Assembly: GCA_934546745.1 (NCBI GenBank)
Contig: CAKTDV010000009.1
Span: 30,692-94,691 of the forward strand
Length of the DNA stretch: 64,000 nucleotides
Direction: 5' to 3'
DNA from: an uncultured Desulfovibrio sp.
GTDB lineage: Bacteria > Desulfobacterota > Desulfovibrionia > Desulfovibrionales > Desulfovibrionaceae
Under the pieces are notes generated by a model that did not search any database, was not told the origin of the DNA, and saw nothing but the letters and a program-made list of their open reading frames with translations. A program made the translations under genes and the position numbers. Below, piece after piece: positions 1-7,549 of this stretch. Positions within the stretch are counted from its first letter, which is position 1. The number at the start of each line of letters is the position of its first letter.

Positions 1-383
1 TCGTTCACATGAAACACCTCGGCAAAGACGCCGTCCTTGAAGTTGGAAAATTTCCACCCGGCAAGCATGCCCCCGGAGTGCATGGAAAATCCGGCCTGAG
101 CCTCAAGGGAATTCCAGTCCGGCGTAATGGCGGGGACAATGACCTTGTCGCCGGGTTTGAAATCGCGTACAACCGCGCCGGTTTCCACGACTTCGCCCAC
201 AGCCTCGTGCCCCAGAATCATATCGTGCCGGTCTCCCAGGGCGCCTTCCCAGACGGTGTGGACATCCGAGGTACAAGGTGAGATGGCAATGGGGCGCACC
301 AGCGCATCCAGAGGCCCGCACTGGGGCTTTTCCTTTTCAATCCAACCAACCTTGTTCAGGGACAACATGGCGAAACCTTTCAT
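1..383 (-). CDS. Zinc-dependent alcohol dehydrogenase, NADP isopropanol-dehydrogenase type (partial)
   Basis: The first 127 codons of a medium-chain zinc alcohol dehydrogenase; the 3' part lies outside the window. The start MKGFAMLSLNKVGWIEKEKP and the stretch ending PCTSDVHTV closely match the Thermoanaerobacter/Clostridium secondary alcohol dehydrogenases, which interconvert secondary alcohols and ketones with NADP(H) in the cytoplasm. Expected zinc ligands Cys37, His59 and Glu60 are in place within the GHEAVGE motif. The ATG at 381-383 is preceded by AAGGAGC, which fixes the start. The gene runs off the left edge on the minus strand and is separated from nrfA by 247 bp. A parS-like 16-mer falls inside it at 1-16. 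Confidence 0.85.
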   Translation of the reverse strand, partial: MKGFAMLSLNKVGWIEKEKPQCGPLDALVRPIAISPCTSDVHTVWEGALGDRHDMILGHEAVGEVVETGAVVRDFKPGDKVIVPAITPDWNSLEAQAGFSMHSGGMLAGWKFSNFKDGVFAEVFHVN

Positions 384-560
384 GTGAGGCTCCTTGTGGT
401 GTTGTTGCATATGCGTGCGGGGGAGGGGGCTCCCCAACGTGTCGTAAAAAACAGTGCCACAGAATTTTTTTATCGTGTCCACAACGAAAAGTCAATTTTT
501 CACAAGCGTGTTTCGGGGAGGTGGGCGGGGCGGCGGGAGTGTGCGTCGAAGCAAGGAAGA

Positions 561-599
561 GGGGGAGAATCCTTCCCTTGCGTGGAAAGATTCTCCCCC
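561..599 (-). terminator. Hairpin downstream of nrfA
   Basis: An 11-bp perfect stem (561-571 with 589-599) lies about 30 nt beyond the nrfA stop. On the plus strand it is followed by five T, on the minus strand only by a pyrimidine-rich stretch. It probably ends the nrfHA transcript. The rest of 384-630 shows nothing else clear apart from the dehydrogenase ribosome-binding site. Confidence 0.55.
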
Positions 600-630
600 G
601 TTTTTCGGCGTTTTCAGTTTTTTTACAGGC

Positions 631-2208
631 TTACTTGGCGGCGGCGACCTTCTCCTGGCCGTCCCAGACCTTGTCGGCCTTGGGAAGCACGGGCAGGAGC
701 TTCAGCCACGGGTTGCTTTCCAGAACGGCGGGATCCTGCTGCATCTTGCGGCTGAATTCCAGAATGGGCGGCACGATGCTCTTGATATCGCCGGCCAGCG
801 CGGGGCTGATGCGGTACTTTGTGGCCTGCTGTGCGAGATCGACGGCCTTCTGGCTGCATTCCGCGGAGGTCATGAGCGTTGTGAGCGTTTTGGCGGGATT
901 ATGGAAGCCGACGCTGTTTTCCGCGGACACGTAATCCCAGAAAAGCTGGCCCTTGCGCACCATTTCGCGGGCTTCGGCCATGAGTTCCTTGTATTGCGGA
1001 TGCAGGTTGCCGGGGTTGGCGGCGATATCCGCATTGGCAAGGCGAATGGCCTCGTGGGCCTTGACGGAGATTTCCTGTGCCTTGAGGAGCTGATCAAAGC
1101 TCTTCTTCTGGGTGTAGAGGACGCGATCGCGCAGGTAATCGGCGGTCTTGTCGGCATGGCACTGGCGGCAGGCGCGCAGTTCGGGATCCTTGAGCGGCGA
1201 GGTCATCCAGTGGCTGGAGACCTTTTTGCCGTCCACGCGCTGATAGGGCATGTGGCAGTCGGCGCAGGAGACGCCCGCCGCGCCGTGCGGACCGTCCTGG
1301 AAGGTCTCGAATTCGGGATGCTGCATCTTGATCATGGGCACCTTGGAGGCGGCATGTACCCAGTCCGCGAAGGGGCCGGGCTTGCCGTCGGCACCCTTGG
1401 GGCCGTGTCCCTTGTAATATTGATAGATGTCTTCGGGATCAAAGCCGTTGTCCCACGGGAAGACCGGGCGGCCGGCGGGGCCGTTGTCCTTGTGGGTGAA
1501 ATAGTATTCCACATGGCACTGCGCACAGACATAGGTACGCTTCTCATTGCGGCTCAGGGTGTTCCAGTCCTTGCCGCTGCGCTTGAGCCAGTCCTTGAGA
1601 GGCTCGGAGTAGGGGCGCAGCTCCATGGTCCTGGGATCGTGGCAGTTGGCGCAGCCGATGGTCTCGTCCTTGCCGTCGATGGCGTCCTTGCCGCGGAAGG
1701 TGTTGACGTCCTTGCTCCAGAAGCCGTCGCCGTACTGCTTGACCCAGGTCATCATCTTGGGGGTTTTGCAGTTCCAGCACGTGGCGGGAAGGACGCCCTT
1801 CTCGCCATAGCGGTTGATGCGGTCGATGTTGACAAAATCCTCTATGGCATAGGTATGGCCGCGCGCCTCATTGTATTCGTACATGAAGGGGTAGCCCAGC
1901 CAGAGGTTCTTGAGATAGGGCTGCGCGTGCTTCCAGCCCTTGGGGAGCGGGTTGACGTTGTCGTTTTTGTGAAAGGGAACGGAACCCTTGTACTCCGTCA
2001 TCGCGCTGCTTTCGTTGTTTTTCATGTAGGAGGCGTATTGCAGCGGGAAGTCTTTGGCGAAGTCGGAAAGGCGCGTGGCATCTTCCTTGATGGAGGTGGA
2101 ATAGACGGGGGGCTTGAGTTCCGTGCTGACGTCGTTGCAGCCGCTGACAGCCGCAACGCCCAGCAGTGCCAGCGTTGCGAACGCGGAGTGGAGAAGCTTG
2201 CTATTCAT
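631..2208 (-). CDS. nrfA: Ammonia-forming cytochrome c nitrite reductase, catalytic subunit
   Basis: Pentaheme nitrite reductase of 525 residues that reduces nitrite to ammonium with six electrons at the outer face of the cytoplasmic membrane. Five haem motifs are visible: the catalytic CWNCK at 144-148, with lysine instead of histidine as diagnostic of NrfA, then CANCH 186-190, CAQCH 228-232, CADCH 315-319 and CRQCH 347-351. The leader ends in a lipobox (AAVSGC, Cys24), so it is a lipoprotein, as in Desulfovibrio. The ATG at 2206-2208 was chosen because it places the lipoprotein leader at the N-terminus; a longer reading adds 16 residues with no signal character. It overlaps nrfH by 8 bp and is translationally coupled to it. 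It runs divergently from the nap operon, so this cell can take nitrate through to ammonium. Confidence 0.97.
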   Translation of the reverse strand: MNSKLLHSAFATLALLGVAAVSGCNDVSTELKPPVYSTSIKEDATRLSDFAKDFPLQYASYMKNNESSAMTEYKGSVPFHKNDNVNPLPKGWKHAQPYLKNLWLGYPFMYEYNEARGHTYAIEDFVNIDRINRYGEKGVLPATCWNCKTPKMMTWVKQYGDGFWSKDVNTFRGKDAIDGKDETIGCANCHDPRTMELRPYSEPLKDWLKRSGKDWNTLSRNEKRTYVCAQCHVEYYFTHKDNGPAGRPVFPWDNGFDPEDIYQYYKGHGPKGADGKPGPFADWVHAASKVPMIKMQHPEFETFQDGPHGAAGVSCADCHMPYQRVDGKKVSSHWMTSPLKDPELRACRQCHADKTADYLRDRVLYTQKKSFDQLLKAQEISVKAHEAIRLANADIAANPGNLHPQYKELMAEAREMVRKGQLFWDYVSAENSVGFHNPAKTLTTLMTSAECSQKAVDLAQQATKYRISPALAGDIKSIVPPILEFSRKMQQDPAVLESNPWLKLLPVLPKADKVWDGQEKVAAAK

Positions 2209-2668
2209 AGGCGACGATCCTCGTGCTGATGGGCTTGTGCCGCATGTGCGCCACATTGCGGTGGCAGTCGACGCAGTACGGCTTGACGTTCATGCTGGCC
2301 ACATCGGTATTGGTGGCGGTGTGGCAGGCAATGCAGTTGGCGTTGACGGCGGCGCGCGTCGTATCGCCGGGACAGGGCGGCACGTCCTTGCCCTGTACGT
2401 TGGCAAGGAAATCCCGTAGTCCTTCCTTTGCCTTGAAGGGCAGTTTTGCCATCAGGTTGTGGGGGGCGTGGCAGTCGTTGCAGGAAAGGTTGGCGTGCGT
2501 CGACAGCTTATGCGTGACGGCCGCCTCCTGCATGATGTGACAGCCGGCGCAGAACGGGCGCGAGTCGCTGACGCGCATGCCGTAGGCCAGGGCCGCCACG
2601 ACCACCACGCCGGCCACAAGGCCGCCCAGAACGAGCTTGAGCCATGGGCCGTTGTGGGGTGCATCCAT
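2201..2668 (-). CDS. nrfH: Cytochrome c nitrite reductase quinol-oxidising subunit
   Basis: A 155-residue NapC/NirT-family tetrahaem cytochrome that anchors NrfA to the membrane and passes electrons from menaquinol. One transmembrane helix (about residues 10-29) is followed by four haem motifs: CAGCH, CNDCH, CIACH and CVDCH. The first haem region includes the CHIMQ stretch typical of NrfH, where a methionine ligates haem 1. The start is an ATG at 2666-2668 with AGGAGG upstream. First gene of the nrfHA operon, reading away from the shared regulatory region with napC. Confidence 0.96.
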   Translation of the reverse strand: MDAPHNGPWLKLVLGGLVAGVVVVAALAYGMRVSDSRPFCAGCHIMQEAAVTHKLSTHANLSCNDCHAPHNLMAKLPFKAKEGLRDFLANVQGKDVPPCPGDTTRAAVNANCIACHTATNTDVASMNVKPYCVDCHRNVAHMRHKPISTRIVAYE

Positions 2669-2760
2669 AAAACAACTCCTCCTTGTGCTTGTGGCAGGCG
2701 TGCAGAACCTCGGGCCGCCCGCACAATCATACTCGGATCAAGCATAGCGGGAAAAGATGC

Positions 2761-2776
2761 TGTGATGCAAGTCACA
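2761..2776. promoter_or_regulatory. CRP/FNR-type palindrome 1 (nrfHA side)
   Basis: A perfect TGTGA-N6-TCACA palindrome, the classical CRP/FNR-superfamily half-site arrangement, 92 bp upstream of the nrfH start. It lies in the 326-bp divergent region between nrfHA and napC. Possible -10 boxes for nrfH (TATGCT at 2741-2746, TATGAT at 2726-2731, minus strand) lie nearby, but neither puts this site exactly at -41.5. The regulator is not in the window; a nitrite/NO-responsive HcpR-like or CRP-like protein is a guess. Confidence 0.6.
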
Positions 2777-2859
2777 AAGGACCTGCGGCGTGCGTTATGG
2801 AGAAATTTCCTCCCTTTTGCGCGGGACGTCGCAAGCGGACTGGAATAAAAATGCCGATC

Positions 2860-2875
2860 CGTGATTTGAATCACA
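2860..2875 (+). promoter_or_regulatory. CRP/FNR-type palindrome 2 at class II position for napC
   Basis: CGTGA-N6-TCACA, one mismatch from the canonical palindrome, centred at 2867.5. A TATGCT -10-like hexamer lies at 2897-2902; a start of transcription about 7 nt beyond it (near 2909) would put the palindrome centre at -41.5, the class II activator position. This supports activation of napCMADGH by a CRP/FNR-family protein. The transcript would have a leader of roughly 86 nt. Confidence 0.6.
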
Positions 2876-2896
2876 GTTAAGTTTCAGAAGTCGTGA

Positions 2897-2902
2897 TATG
2901 CT
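2897..2902 (+). promoter_or_regulatory. Candidate -10 element of the nap operon
   Basis: TATGCT hexamer placed so that palindrome 2 sits at -41.5 relative to the predicted start near 2909. No convincing -35 is seen, as expected for an activator-dependent class II promoter. Confidence 0.4.
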
Positions 2903-2931
2903 GAAAAAAGAAAATTAATGCGGCAAAGAGA

Positions 2932-2947
2932 TGTGCTTTTTTTCACA
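2932..2947. promoter_or_regulatory. CRP/FNR-type palindrome 3 (weaker)
   Basis: TGTGC-N6-TCACA, centred 72 bp after site 2 and 48 bp upstream of the napC start. It would lie in the transcribed leader if the start at 2909 is right, so it could act as a repressing or roadblock site. The spacer is all T, so chance similarity is possible. Confidence 0.35.
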
Positions 2948-2994
2948 GCTTTGCCGGCCGGGTTCGCCGCCCGGGGACAAACAAGGAGCGGAGG

Positions 2995-3570
2995 ATGAGG
3001 CATAGCAAAAAGCTGGTCGTGCTGGCGGCGGGGGCCGTCATCGGCATCACGGCCGTTGCCGCCACGGTGCGTTACATGTCGGGGACGGAATTTTGCCTTT
3101 CCTGCCACGAAATGCGCGTCTACGCGGAAGAAATGAAATTTTCGTCGCACGCCCGGGACGCGGAGGGCAGGCCCATAGGCTGCGCACAATGCCATATTCC
3201 CGGCGGCAATATCGTGCGCATGCTGGCGGCCAAGATGTGGATGGGGTCCAAGGATATCTGGGTTCATGCCGTGGACGGGGGAACGGCGCTGGATCGCGCC
3301 GCCATGCAGCCCCGGGCCCGGAGGTTCATCGACGACGCAAACTGTCTGGCCTGTCATCAGGACCTCGGCAGGAACGCCAAAGGCGACGGGCCGGTTTCGG
3401 CGGAAGGGCGTCTGGCGCACGACAGTTACCTCGGCAAGAACGGTCGTTCCCGCAACGGCTGCGCGGGCTGTCATGCGAATCTGGCCCACTTGCCGCCCTT
3501 TGACGCCCGTATTCCCAGAAATCACGCATTTGCCGAGAAGCTGAAGGAGGCGGATCTTGCAAAGCCCTAA
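2995..3570 (+). CDS. napC: Tetrahaem quinol dehydrogenase of periplasmic nitrate reductase
   Basis: A 191-residue NapC/NirT-family membrane cytochrome that oxidises menaquinol and feeds electrons to periplasmic nitrate reduction. An N-terminal membrane anchor (residues 7-25) is followed by haem motifs CLSCH 34-38, CAQCH 63-67, CLACH 117-121 and CAGCH 156-160. First gene of the nap operon; GGAGCGGAGG precedes the ATG. Its 3' end overlaps napM by 14 bp. The order C-M-A-D-G-H without napB matches D. desulfuricans 27774, whose NapA works as a monomer. Confidence 0.93.
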   Translation: MRHSKKLVVLAAGAVIGITAVAATVRYMSGTEFCLSCHEMRVYAEEMKFSSHARDAEGRPIGCAQCHIPGGNIVRMLAAKMWMGSKDIWVHAVDGGTALDRAAMQPRARRFIDDANCLACHQDLGRNAKGDGPVSAEGRLAHDSYLGKNGRSRNGCAGCHANLAHLPPFDARIPRNHAFAEKLKEADLAKP

Positions 3571-4030
3571 GAAATGGTTGATCGCGGGCCTGGCGGGCCT
3601 GGCAGTGGTCGGCGGCTATTTCGCCTATATGGCGTGGGCCTTCCCCGACGTGCGGTGCGAGGGAAAGCATCTGACCGCCCCGGACTCCATGCAGGGAGAC
3701 TGCTACGGCTGTCATGTCAAGGCGACCCCGCGCGTGGCGCAGGAATGGTACGAAAGCAAGCACGGCGTCATGCTGGTACGCTGTCAGACCTGTCACGGCC
3801 TGCCGGACGGATCGGGCTCCATTCCGTTCAGCGCCGCGCCGGGCAAGGAAATCTGCGCCCGCTGCCATTCCGCCGCCATTGAAAGGATGGAGGCCAAGTT
3901 CGGCCGCCGCGACGATTGCAGCACCTGTCACCCGCACCATCAGAGCCCCATGCACGGCGATGCCTACACCTACCGGCAGCCCAGCGGCATCACCGCCTTT
4001 GACGCGCAGGGCAAGCCCGTCATGCGTTAG
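3557..4030 (+). CDS. napM: Tetrahaem c-type cytochrome NapM, TTG start
   Basis: A 157-residue membrane-anchored multihaem cytochrome with motifs CYGCH 49-53, CQTCH 76-80, CARCH 100-104 and CSTCH 121-125 after one N-terminal helix (about 8-28). In Desulfovibrio NapM is thought to relay electrons between NapC and NapA, replacing the missing dihaem NapB. The start is an unusual TTG at 3557-3559, six bases after AAGGAGG; no in-frame ATG would keep the membrane anchor. It overlaps the napC end, pointing to translational coupling. Confidence 0.9.
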   Translation: MQSPKKWLIAGLAGLAVVGGYFAYMAWAFPDVRCEGKHLTAPDSMQGDCYGCHVKATPRVAQEWYESKHGVMLVRCQTCHGLPDGSGSIPFSAAPGKEICARCHSAAIERMEAKFGRRDDCSTCHPHHQSPMHGDAYTYRQPSGITAFDAQGKPVMR

Positions 4031-4126
4031 AGCAATGTCAGTTTGAAACGCTGTGCCGTCGCCTCGCGTTTTATCTTTTCAAGGATGAAACGCTCCAGGC
4101 ATCCGGCATCGGGAAAAGGAGAGAGT

Positions 4127-6397
4127 ATGAAAGCTTCACGACGCGAATTCCTGCGCGGCATGGCCATGACGGCGGCCATGGCGGCGGCTTCCGGTACGGG
4201 GCTTGCCGGGCGCGCCCTGGCGGCCGGAGACGATACGACCCCGGAAAAGTGGGTCAAGGGCGTCTGCCGCTACTGCGGCACGGGCTGCGGGGTCCTGATC
4301 GGCGTGCGCAACGGCAAGGCCGTCGCCATCAAGGGCGATCCCAACAATCATAATGCGGGGCTCCTGTGCCTCAAGGGCTCCCTGCTGATTCCCGTGCTCA
4401 ACAGCGCGGAGCGCATCACCTCACCCATGGTGCGCCGCAGCAAGGGCGGCCCCTTGGAGCCTGTTTCCTGGGACGAGGCCATGTCGCTGATGGCCTCCCG
4501 CTTCCGCGCCAGCATCGACAAGTACGGGCCGGATTCCGTGGCCTGGTACGGCTCCGGCCAGTGCCTGACGGAGGAAAGCTACGCGGCCAACAAGATGTTC
4601 AAGGGGGGCTTCGGCACCAACAACGTGGACGGCAATCCCCGTTTGTGCATGGCGTCGGCCGTGGGCGGCTATACGACGACCTTCGGCAAGGACGAGCCCA
4701 TGGGCTGCTATGCGGACATAGATTCGGCCACCTGCTTTTTCATCATCGGCTCGAATACCTCCGAAGCGCATCCCGTGCTTTTCCGCCGCATTGCGCGGCG
4801 CAAGCAGGTCGATCCCGGCGTGCGGATCATCGTGGCCGATCCGCGGCGGACCAATACGTCGCGGATTGCGGATTTGCATATTGCGTTCCGCCCGGGGACG
4901 GACCTTGCGCTCATGCACGCCATGGCTTGGGTCATCATCAACGAGGAACTGGACGATCCGCGTTTCTGGCAGCGGCATGCCTGTTTCAAGCTGTCGGACG
5001 GCACGCCTTCGGATTTCGAGGGCTACAAGGCCTTTCTGGAGCAGTACCGGCCGGATATCGTCGCGGGCATCTGCCGCATTCCCGAAGAGCAGATACGCGC
5101 GGCCGCGCGGCTTTTTGCCGAATCGGCGGCCACCATGTCGCTGTGGTGCATGGGCATCAATCAGCGGATACAGGGCGTCTTTGCCAACAACCTTATCCAT
5201 AACCTGCATCTGCTGACGGGACAGATCGGCCGTCCCGGGGCGACGCCCTTTTCCCTGACGGGACAGCCCAACGCCTGCGGCGGCGTGCGGGACGGAGGCG
5301 CGCTGTCGCACCTGCTGCCCGCCGGGCGCGCCATTCCCAATCCCCGGCATCGCGCGGAAATGGAAGCCCTGTGGGGCCTGCCGCCCGGCCGCATCAAGGA
5401 CAAGCCCGGCCCGCATACCGTGGCCATGTTCGAGGCGCTGGGACGCGGGGACATCAAGTGCATGATCATTTGCGAAACCAATCCGGCGCACACGCTCCCC
5501 AATCTGAACAAGATGCACAAGTGCATGTCCAATCCCGACAGTTTCATTGTCTGCATCGAGGCGTTCCCCGATGCCGAGACGCTGAAATATGCCGATCTTG
5601 TGCTGGCGCCTGCCTTCTGGTGCGAGCGCGACGGGGTCTACGGTTGCGGCGAACGGCGCTACAGTCTGACGGAAAAGGCCGTGGAGCCGCCCGCCGGTTG
5701 CCGCCCCACCATTGAAACGCTGGGCGAGTTCGCCCGCCGCATGGGACTTCCGGCGTCCTTCAGCTTCCCCGACGCGTCCGCGGCTTGGGATGAATGGCGT
5801 AAGGTCGCCCGGGGAACCACCTATGACTTCTACGGCATGACGCGCGAACGCTTGCGCAGGGAATCCGGCATTCTCTGGCCCTGTCCCTCGGAAGATCATC
5901 CGGGCACGCTGCGCCGCTTCGTGCGGGGAGAAGATCCGCTTGTGCCCGCCGATCATCCGCACCGCATGTTCTTCTACGGCATGCCGGACGGCAGGGCCGT
6001 CATCTGGATGCGTCCCTACAAGGGGGCCGCGGAGGAGCCCGACGCCGACTATCCCCTGTATCTGACGTCCATGCGGGTCATCGATCACTGGCATACGGCC
6101 ACCATGACGGGCAAGGTCCCCGAATTGCGCCGGGCCAATCCCGCGGCCTTTGTGGAAATCAATCCGCAGGACGCGGAAAAGGCGGGTATCCGGCACGGCG
6201 ACAATGTCGTTGTGGAGACGCGCCGCGACGCGCTGGTGCTTCCGGCCCGCGTCAGCGACGTGTGCCGCCCCGGACTGATCGCCGTGCCGTTTTTCGACAA
6301 GGAAAAGCTCGTCAACAAGCTGTTTCTTGACGCCACGGACCCCGCGTCGCGCGAACCGGAATATAAAATCTGCGCGGCGCGCATCCGCAAGGCCTAG
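4127..6397 (+). CDS. napA: Periplasmic nitrate reductase catalytic subunit, monomeric Desulfovibrio type
   Basis: A 756-residue molybdopterin oxidoreductase that reduces nitrate to nitrite in the periplasm. The Tat signal SRREFLRGM is at residues 4-12. The [4Fe-4S] ligands are Cys47, Cys50, Cys54 and Cys81, and the Mo-coordinating cysteine is Cys174 in NPRLCMASAV. The length agrees with the monomeric Desulfovibrio enzyme rather than the roughly 830-residue NapAB type. The ATG at 4127 follows AAAGGAGAG; an upstream in-frame extension would bury the Tat motif and was rejected. It sits between napM and napD, but 307 bp with an inverted-repeat element separate it from napD, which is unusual inside an operon. 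Confidence 0.97.
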   Translation: MKASRREFLRGMAMTAAMAAASGTGLAGRALAAGDDTTPEKWVKGVCRYCGTGCGVLIGVRNGKAVAIKGDPNNHNAGLLCLKGSLLIPVLNSAERITSPMVRRSKGGPLEPVSWDEAMSLMASRFRASIDKYGPDSVAWYGSGQCLTEESYAANKMFKGGFGTNNVDGNPRLCMASAVGGYTTTFGKDEPMGCYADIDSATCFFIIGSNTSEAHPVLFRRIARRKQVDPGVRIIVADPRRTNTSRIADLHIAFRPGTDLALMHAMAWVIINEELDDPRFWQRHACFKLSDGTPSDFEGYKAFLEQYRPDIVAGICRIPEEQIRAAARLFAESAATMSLWCMGINQRIQGVFANNLIHNLHLLTGQIGRPGATPFSLTGQPNACGGVRDGGALSHLLPAGRAIPNPRHRAEMEALWGLPPGRIKDKPGPHTVAMFEALGRGDIKCMIICETNPAHTLPNLNKMHKCMSNPDSFIVCIEAFPDAETLKYADLVLAPAFWCERDGVYGCGERRYSLTEKAVEPPAGCRPTIETLGEFARRMGLPASFSFPDASAAWDEWRKVARGTTYDFYGMTRERLRRESGILWPCPSEDHPGTLRRFVRGEDPLVPADHPHRMFFYGMPDGRAVIWMRPYKGAAEEPDADYPLYLTSMRVIDHWHTATMTGKVPELRRANPAAFVEINPQDAEKAGIRHGDNVVVETRRDALVLPARVSDVCRPGLIAVPFFDKEKLVNKLFLDATDPASREPEYKICAARIRKA

Positions 6398-6398
6398 A

Positions 6399-6606
6399 GC
6401 GTGTTAACGCTATTTTTCTATTTATTCAAAATAAATAGAAAATATAGGCGATACATAACCTTTGAAAGGACTTGCCGTATGGCCTGTACCCCCTCTGAAA
6501 AAGCGCGTTGGGGGAAGGATGGGGGGCCTGGGGGGAAGGGAACACCCTTGTGCGCTAGCCAAGGGGGTTCCCTTCCCCCCGGAAGAACGATTTAGTGTTA
6601 ACACGC
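6399..6606. repeat. 208-bp element with 10-bp terminal inverted repeats and two hairpins
   Basis: The napA-napD spacer carries GCGTGTTAAC at 6399-6408 and its exact reverse complement at 6597-6606. Just inside the left end is an AT-rich 13-bp hairpin with a 3-nt loop (about 6413-6441). Near the right end is a GC-rich 21-bp stem with one mismatch (6530-6550 with 6560-6580) around a 9-nt loop. No protein is convincingly encoded. It looks like a MITE-like or palindromic intergenic element inserted two bases after the napA stop, or an mRNA-processing device. No second copy is seen in the window. Confidence 0.65.
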
Positions 6607-6704
6607 CCTGGACCGGAATCGTGGGGGGAAAGCGACGCCTCACAGGCCGGAGCATTCCACACACCCGGGGGAAGGACGCCCCTTTTGCAGAGGAGAAGAG
6701 CAAG

Positions 6705-6992
6705 ATGGCCGTGGTCGGACTGGTACTGATTCCGCTGCCCGGGCGGGAAGACGCGCTTGCCGCCGCGCTGGACGGGTTTCCGGGCGTGGTGGAGCGTCGG
6801 GACGCGGAGGCGGGGCGTCTCGTCGTCGTGCTGGAATGCTCCTCGCGCGATATCCGTGACAGGCTGGAGGCGCTGGCGTCTCTGGAGCCTGTGCTGGAGC
6901 TGTCCGTCGCCTATGCGGACTATGAGGATGATCTTGACGCCGACGGGCATATGCCGTGCCCGCCGCATAGGAAACGGAGGGATCGGGCATGA
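6705..6992 (+). CDS. napD: NapD chaperone for nitrate reductase maturation
   Basis: A 95-residue ferredoxin-fold chaperone that in other bacteria binds the NapA Tat signal and holds it until cofactor insertion. The start MAVVGLVLIPLP and the alternating strand-helix pattern with conserved small N-terminal residues fit the family. The ATG at 6705 follows AGGAG; an upstream extension through the repeat element was rejected because it is low-complexity and unlike NapD. It overlaps napG by 4 bp (ATGA). Confidence 0.88.
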   Translation: MAVVGLVLIPLPGREDALAAALDGFPGVVERRDAEAGRLVVVLECSSRDIRDRLEALASLEPVLELSVAYADYEDDLDADGHMPCPPHRKRRDRA

Positions 6993-7549
6993 GCGCCGCC
7001 TTGCCGTTTGCTCCCGCCTTGCGGCCTCCGGGCGCGGTCAGGGAACACGACTTTGCCGTCCGCTGTATTCGTTGCGGGCGATGCGTGGAGATATGTCCGC
7101 ACGACACGCTCTTTTTCAGGGGCGGCTTCGGCAGGGACAGGCACACGCCCATGTTCGATCCGAAGAAAAAGCCGTGCCTGCTCTGCATGAAATGCCCTCC
7201 GGTCTGTCCTTCCGGCGCGCTGGACGCGACGCTGACCGATATGCGCCGGGCGCATATGGGGCGCGCCTATATCTTACGCAATGCGTGCCATAATTATACC
7301 GGCGCGACCATGTGCATGACATGCTATGATCGCTGTCCCCTGCGGGCTTCCGCCGTGGTGCTGGTCGACGGACTGACGCCCGCGATTACGTCCGCCTGCG
7401 TGGGATGCGGCGTTTGCGCCCATGTCTGCCCGGTGGGGGCCGTGGTCGTCCTGCCGCGAGAATCCCGCTGGATACCCGGCGACGCGGTTCCCACACGGCC
7501 CGCCGAGGGCGAAAGCATGCCGCCGTATCACGGCGGGGAGAAAGAATAG
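6989..7549 (+). CDS. napG: NapG-type four-cluster ferredoxin
   Basis: A 186-residue protein with four cysteine clusters for [4Fe-4S] centres, including CIRCGRCVEICP, CLLCMKCPPVCP and CVGCGVCAHVCP, plus CMTCYDRCP. NapG works with NapH to pass quinol electrons towards NapA. Unlike enterobacterial NapG no twin-arginine signal is visible: the N-terminus is MSAALPFAPALRPPG. The protein may therefore act on the cytoplasmic side or be carried by a partner. It overlaps napD by 4 bp and napH by 1 bp. Confidence 0.9.
   Translation: MSAALPFAPALRPPGAVREHDFAVRCIRCGRCVEICPHDTLFFRGGFGRDRHTPMFDPKKKPCLLCMKCPPVCPSGALDATLTDMRRAHMGRAYILRNACHNYTGATMCMTCYDRCPLRASAVVLVDGLTPAITSACVGCGVCAHVCPVGAVVVLPRESRWIPGDAVPTRPAEGESMPPYHGGEKE

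Noticed and set aside
454..2229. A 591-codon frame opposite nrfA, and similar long antisense frames opposite napA, glmS and the glutamine-kinase-like gene
   Set aside because: These are GC-rich shadow frames lying opposite clear genes, with low-complexity translations and no family motifs.
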